Assembly: GCF_030068545.1 (NCBI RefSeq)
Contig: NZ_JASJOR010000012.1
Location: forward strand, 186,001-250,000
Length of the DNA stretch: 64,000 nucleotides
From: Xanthocytophaga flava
GTDB taxonomy: Bacteria > Bacteroidota > Bacteroidia > Cytophagales > 172606-1
Direction: 5' to 3'
Below, one piece after another: positions 60,173-64,000 of the stretch (the stretch's first letter is position 1; each line of letters begins with the position of its first letter). Under the pieces are notes generated by a model. That model was given only the letters and a program-made list of their open reading frames with translations. It did no database searches and had not been told where the DNA came from. The position numbers and the translations under genes are program-made.

Positions 60173-61345
60173 CTACTTTTTCTTTTCAAATACCCAGTCA
60201 CCTTCTTTTCGGATACATACCAGACCTGTAATAGCAGGCATATTTAATTTCTGTAATGCTAGTTTCAATTCCTTCGCTCGTTTTCCAGAGTCATTAGTAT
60301 CCAATGCCAGTAATTTATTGATCATTGTTTGTTCATCCGCTTGGGGTTGGGATAATACTTTCTGTATATCTTCAAATCGTGCCCTTCCATGATGAATCAG
60401 ATCTACTAAGACTATACATACTTTGAAGGATTGCCCATTTATATCTAATGCTGAGAAACCTGCTTCCTGACTCTTACTCCAATAGCTGTTTAAGATTTGT
60501 TTAGCCCACTTTATAGCTAATCGCACCTGTATTGTTCTGAAGGATGTGTCAGAATCTACCAGATAAAGGAATTTGGCTGCATTGATAAGTTCCTTATCAT
60601 CAATTCGGCTAGAGTCTGGATTGAGAAGCTGGCGAAGTGGATGAGGGCGAGCTTCATTTGGGCGGGGCATAAAATCTGATGTTCGGTACATTCTCCTGGA
60701 AACCGTATCCCTGAACTGTCTGTACTTGTCTGTGATAGTCAGATTGGGAAAAAGGGCATGTCCTTTAGGCGAAATAAGTACTTGCCTGAAATATTCTGCA
60801 AATGTACTGTCTTTACCACGCCCATTGGCTGCAAACTGTAAAAAGCCAAAAGAGAAGCCTACAGGGTCATATGTATTCAAACCTCTGAATAAGCCACCTT
60901 CACAGTCGCTGATTGGTTTAAGAAAAAATTGCCAGAGTTGTATATCTGTTATTGTTGGGATAGTATAAGGTTTTTGAGTCTGAAAGAAGTTGTCTTTCTT
61001 TTCCAGAGTATCGATCTCCTTTTTAAATAATGAAGTTTGAATCAGTAATGGCAGGTTACAGATACCATGAAGTGTTTTAGCGCCATATGTGTATCTCATA
61101 TGGACTCCCAGTAAACGTTGTTGGGAAGTTTCCGGCGAAGAATAGGTACATAACGTATCTGACTGTACTATTTTCTGCTTAGTCTTCTTTTGAAAGACAG
61201 TGTCTGTTTTCTGGTATAGATAAATGGTTAATTGGCTAGTACTATCATATAGTGTTCGGAATGGCTTAATTTGACTCATTCCCTGAAAAGAGAATAAAAT
61301 AGTCAAAGAAAAAGAGAACACTATTTTGCCAATAGACATATACAT
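60173..61345 (-). CDS. Secreted protein with possible lysozyme-like domain
   Basis: From ATG 61345 (390 residues; two codons later is also possible) a signal peptide begins (MYMSIGKIVFSFS), ending about GMSQ. Longer frames add a leader with no sense. In the middle, the segment ISDCEGGLFRGLNTYDPVGF and the following SFGFLQFAANG resemble the catalytic-Glu/substrate-cleft pattern of lysozyme- or chitosanase-like enzymes. The C-terminal half is helical with no known motif. A cell-wall or chitosan hydrolase role is inferred from this similarity only. Confidence 0.55.
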   Translation of the reverse strand: MYMSIGKIVFSFSLTILFSFQGMSQIKPFRTLYDSTSQLTIYLYQKTDTVFQKKTKQKIVQSDTLCTYSSPETSQQRLLGVHMRYTYGAKTLHGICNLPLLIQTSLFKKEIDTLEKKDNFFQTQKPYTIPTITDIQLWQFFLKPISDCEGGLFRGLNTYDPVGFSFGFLQFAANGRGKDSTFAEYFRQVLISPKGHALFPNLTITDKYRQFRDTVSRRMYRTSDFMPRPNEARPHPLRQLLNPDSSRIDDKELINAAKFLYLVDSDTSFRTIQVRLAIKWAKQILNSYWSKSQEAGFSALDINGQSFKVCIVLVDLIHHGRARFEDIQKVLSQPQADEQTMINKLLALDTNDSGKRAKELKLALQKLNMPAITGLVCIRKEGDWVFEKKK

Positions 61346-61535
61346 AGGATAATTAGTCAGAACAAACTGTATCAGGGTTTTCCCTGAATTTTCTTTTTGG
61401 GGTATTCTACTGATGTAAATAGTACAAAAAAACAAAAAATTTGTGCAATAAGATACTAGGTATCACTAGTAGTTTCTCACCATACAAAACAACTTCAGTA
61501 ATAATAATCCTCTTTCACTACTATCAATCTATTTT

Positions 61536-62285
61536 ATGAAAAGAATTTTATTAGTATTTGTTTTGGCTGGTCTACTAAGTGCATGTCAGAAAGAAGCGAG
61601 TGTTTCTGTAAAGTCCGAAGTAAAAGCCAACTGGTCATCTTCCGCTCAATGGGCTACCTGGACCAATGGTGGGTATACTTTATATAATAACATCTGGGGA
61701 AGTGGAGCAGGGGCACAAACAATCTGGGCTAATTCATACAGCAATTGGGGTGTATGGGCAAACCATCCCAACACAGGAGGTATTAAATCGTATCCTAATG
61801 CTACCAAATATGTTGGCAAAAAATTGAGTGCGTTGTCTACCTGTTCTAGTACATTCAGTGCTACTACACCAAGTGGTGGTGCTTGGGAGTCTGCCTATGA
61901 TATTTGGGATAGTGCTAATGCGTATGAGATTATGTTATGGATGAACTATACAGGAACATCCAGCGGTAGTGGTAATGTAAAACCTATCTCCTATAATTGG
62001 AGTGCAGCAGGCGATGCCGTTCCTGTATTTACTAATGTGAATGTAGGAGGACGTACCTGGAATGTATTCCGGGGAAATAATGGCTCGAATGAAGTTTTCT
62101 CTTTTTTGGCTACTACTAAAACAAATAATGCAACGGTAGACATTAAAGCTATACTGAACTGGATTAAGAGTAAAGGATGGATAGGTGATATTACTGTTGG
62201 CAATGTGCAGTTTGGGTATGAGATCACCTCATCCAATGGAGGACTTAATTATACTACAAACAGTTTTTCTGTGACTGCAAACTAA
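61536..62285 (+). CDS. Glycoside hydrolase family 12-like lipoprotein
   Basis: The 249-residue precursor has the lipobox LSAC (Cys17) and a beta-jelly-roll of the GH12 kind: YTLYNNIWGSGAGAQTIW, GIKSYPNATKYV, SAYDIWDSANAYEIMLWMNY (with the first catalytic Glu) and VQFGYEITSS (with the second). GH12 enzymes cleave beta-1,4-glucan, xyloglucan or mixed-link glucan. There is no carbohydrate-binding module or SusCD neighbour. A terminator ends it. Confidence 0.88.
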   Translation: MKRILLVFVLAGLLSACQKEASVSVKSEVKANWSSSAQWATWTNGGYTLYNNIWGSGAGAQTIWANSYSNWGVWANHPNTGGIKSYPNATKYVGKKLSALSTCSSTFSATTPSGGAWESAYDIWDSANAYEIMLWMNYTGTSSGSGNVKPISYNWSAAGDAVPVFTNVNVGGRTWNVFRGNNGSNEVFSFLATTKTNNATVDIKAILNWIKSKGWIGDITVGNVQFGYEITSSNGGLNYTTNSFSVTAN

Positions 62286-62310
62286 CAAATATATATTTTG
62301 GATTGGCGCT

Positions 62311-62346
62311 AAAAGTCGGATTCAGTTACTGAGTCCGGCTTTTTTT
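62311..62346 (+). terminator. Terminator after the GH12 gene
   Basis: AAAAGTCGGATTCAG (62311-62325) pairs with CTGAGTCCGGCTTTT (62329-62343), with two G-T pairs, around a 3-base loop, followed by a T run. It is a good intrinsic terminator. Confidence 0.8.
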
Positions 62347-62521
62347 ATATAATGGTAGAAAAATCGAATTGTGATTTTATAGCTTTTTGTTTGATTATAT
62401 GTATGGGATATATGTTTTTTGTAAAATATAATACTGATTTTTTGTTGTTATGCCGTAAAATATTTTGATGTTAGTGTAGAAGGTTTAATTTTACTATTCA
62501 ACACTTCCTACCATACATCCT

Positions 62522-64000
62522 ATGACGTTTTCATTTAAACTACCACTATGGGTTTGTGTAATCCTTGGATCACTTCTACTGTGTTACACACCAGACCCAT
62601 CTTTTGCAAATAATCCCACCTCATTTGCTGATTCGCTAAAAGTTACCCTTACTGAGGGAACTAATATGGCGATAAGTATATCTCCAGATCGAAAATGGCT
62701 GGCATTGGATGTTCAGGGAACCATCTGGGTACTATCTGTAACAGGAGGCGAAGCACATCCGGTTACAGATGCTTTTGGTGATAATCGCCAGCCAGCCTGG
62801 TCTCCGGATGGGAGTCAGATTGCTTTTCAGTCGTTTCGGGATGGAACTTACCACATCTGGACAGTAAAGAAAGATGGAAGTGGATTGAAGCAACAAACAT
62901 TTGGTGTGTATGATGATCGTGAACCTCATTGGGCGCCAGACGGAAAGAGTCTGGTCTTTTCTTCTGACAGAGCTGACAATTATGATATCTGGCAACTGGA
63001 TATGAAATCAGGTAAGATAATACAACTTACAACAGATATCGCAAATGATTACTGTCCAGCCTATAATGCTGAAGGTACACGTATAGTATTTATCTCTGAA
63101 CGTAGTACAGGTCCTGGTGTTTATGTGAGAGAGGATAATGGAAAAGAGAATTTGGTTTCTAAGGTAGATGGAAAGTTATCTGCACCTGCCTGGAATAGTA
63201 CAGGTACACATATATCCTATAATGCCTTTTCTGCGCAAGGCAGCTTTCTGGAACAGATTCGTGTATCTGATGGTAATAAACTTATCTTGAGTGATCCACA
63301 GGAGGATGTTTTTCCTTTTCGAGCTGAGTGGTTATCTGCCGATGAGTTTTTGTATAGTGCAGATGGACAAATCAAACGAAGGAAAGTAGGGAAAAAAGGC
63401 TTTAAGAGTATTCCTTTTAAAGCAATTGTAACCATACCAAAACGAAGCTATGCTCGTAAAAGATATATTCTTGATAACCATGGTTCTATGGCCGTTAAAG
63501 GTATCAAAGGCCCTGTGGTATCACCTGATGGGCGACGGATTGCCTTTGCTGCATTAAGTGATATCTGGATATTGGAAAACGGAAAGGCTGAACCTATGGC
63601 AATTACCCATGATCCTTACCTGGATGTTGATCCTGCATGGTCGCCGGATGGTTCACACCTGGTATATATCTCTGATCGTAATGGTGGGATGGATCTTTGG
63701 ATACGTAATATGAAGACTGGAAAAGATAGTTGCCTGGTAGATCTGCCGGATGATCTCAACTTTCCTGCCTGGTCGCCAGATGGTACTAAAATTGCCTTTT
63801 ATCAAGGCGATCCACGCAATGCATGGGGGAGAGGGACATTGAGTCTGATCAATTTATCTTCTGGAAAGATTGAGAAAGTACATGAATCATTGTTCGTTCC
63901 CAGTCAGCCAAGCTGGTCTGCTGATAATAAGACGATTGCTATTTCATCACTACAAGTGTATTCATCCCGGTATCGTGAAGGAGTTAGTGAGATTTTGCTG
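62522..64000 (+). CDS. TolB-like propeller protein, probably amidohydrolase (partial)
   Basis: The first 493 residues are in the window; the gene runs past its end. A signal peptide (about 1-30) is followed by six or more WD40-like TolB propeller units (PAWSPDGSQIAFQS, PHWAPDGKSLVFSSDRADNYDIW, PAWSPDGSHLVYISDRNGGMDLW and others). The segment GIKGPVVSPDGRRIAFAAL resembles that of secreted amidohydrolases, which carry a C-terminal amidohydrolase domain after the propeller. That domain would lie beyond the window, so the enzyme call is an inference. Confidence 0.8.
   Translation, partial: MTFSFKLPLWVCVILGSLLLCYTPDPSFANNPTSFADSLKVTLTEGTNMAISISPDRKWLALDVQGTIWVLSVTGGEAHPVTDAFGDNRQPAWSPDGSQIAFQSFRDGTYHIWTVKKDGSGLKQQTFGVYDDREPHWAPDGKSLVFSSDRADNYDIWQLDMKSGKIIQLTTDIANDYCPAYNAEGTRIVFISERSTGPGVYVREDNGKENLVSKVDGKLSAPAWNSTGTHISYNAFSAQGSFLEQIRVSDGNKLILSDPQEDVFPFRAEWLSADEFLYSADGQIKRRKVGKKGFKSIPFKAIVTIPKRSYARKRYILDNHGSMAVKGIKGPVVSPDGRRIAFAALSDIWILENGKAEPMAITHDPYLDVDPAWSPDGSHLVYISDRNGGMDLWIRNMKTGKDSCLVDLPDDLNFPAWSPDGTKIAFYQGDPRNAWGRGTLSLINLSSGKIEKVHESLFVPSQPSWSADNKTIAISSLQVYSSRYREGVSEILL

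Overview
The window looks like a chromosomal segment of a Bacteroidota bacterium, most likely Cytophagales. The support is a SusC/SusD pair with its own ECF sigma factor and FecR anti-sigma factor, a gliding-motility lipoprotein GldH, the RicT-GldH neighbourhood, DUF2807 (GIN) proteins, many short lipoproteins, a SpoIIE phosphatase fused to a two-component-type propeller, and promoters fitting the Bacteroidota pattern TTTG-N19-TAnnTTTG. I saw no tRNA, rRNA, CRISPR array, transposase or phage gene.

Layout. 1-9.0 kb: poorly known small proteins and lipoproteins, a LysR/MdaB divergent pair with a clear operator, two decayed genes (a secreted repeat-like protein and a histidine-kinase tail), a 99-residue Cas2-like-fold candidate and two small envelope proteins. 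9.0-17.5 kb: a TIM-barrel sugar isomerase facing a complete nutrient-uptake cluster (sigma factor, FecR, SusC with STN domain, SusD). 17.8-21.2 kb: TrmN6 methyltransferase, a membrane AraC regulator and an acyltransferase. 21.4-28.3 kb: a second sigma/FecR unit. Here the STN domain is joined to a GVQFAGI-repeat surface protein instead of a TonB-dependent barrel; DUF2147, sterol-desaturase-like and two GIN-domain genes follow. 28.3-46.9 kb: M28 peptidase, cation efflux, LytS-type kinase, Crp/Fnr regulator, DinB, a large SpoIIE sensor-phosphatase, two amidohydrolase paralogues around a serine hydrolase and DoxX, AraC/GyrI, SDR and YciF-like ferritin.

47.1-50.9 kb holds a one-strand tandem array of seven intact secreted or lipid-anchored TonB C-terminal-domain proteins plus one decayed copy, with no ExbB/ExbD or receptor beside them. 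It is followed by manC, recQ, purD, ricT, gldH, a Lon-N-like protein, a cupin, a CAP lipoprotein, a possible lysozyme-like secreted protein, a GH12 lipoprotein and the start of a TolB-propeller protein cut by the window end.

The points most worth following up are: (1) the TonB-CTD array; (2) a perfect promoter and an intrinsic terminator on the minus strand between recQ and manC that together predict a roughly 260-nt untranslated RNA or attenuated leader; (3) the STN/GVQFAGI surface-signalling unit; (4) palindromes beside regulator genes (LysR/mdaB; a TTGGT-N4-ACCAA box after the Crp/Fnr gene). All functional calls rest on reading the sequence and family knowledge; no database search was run.
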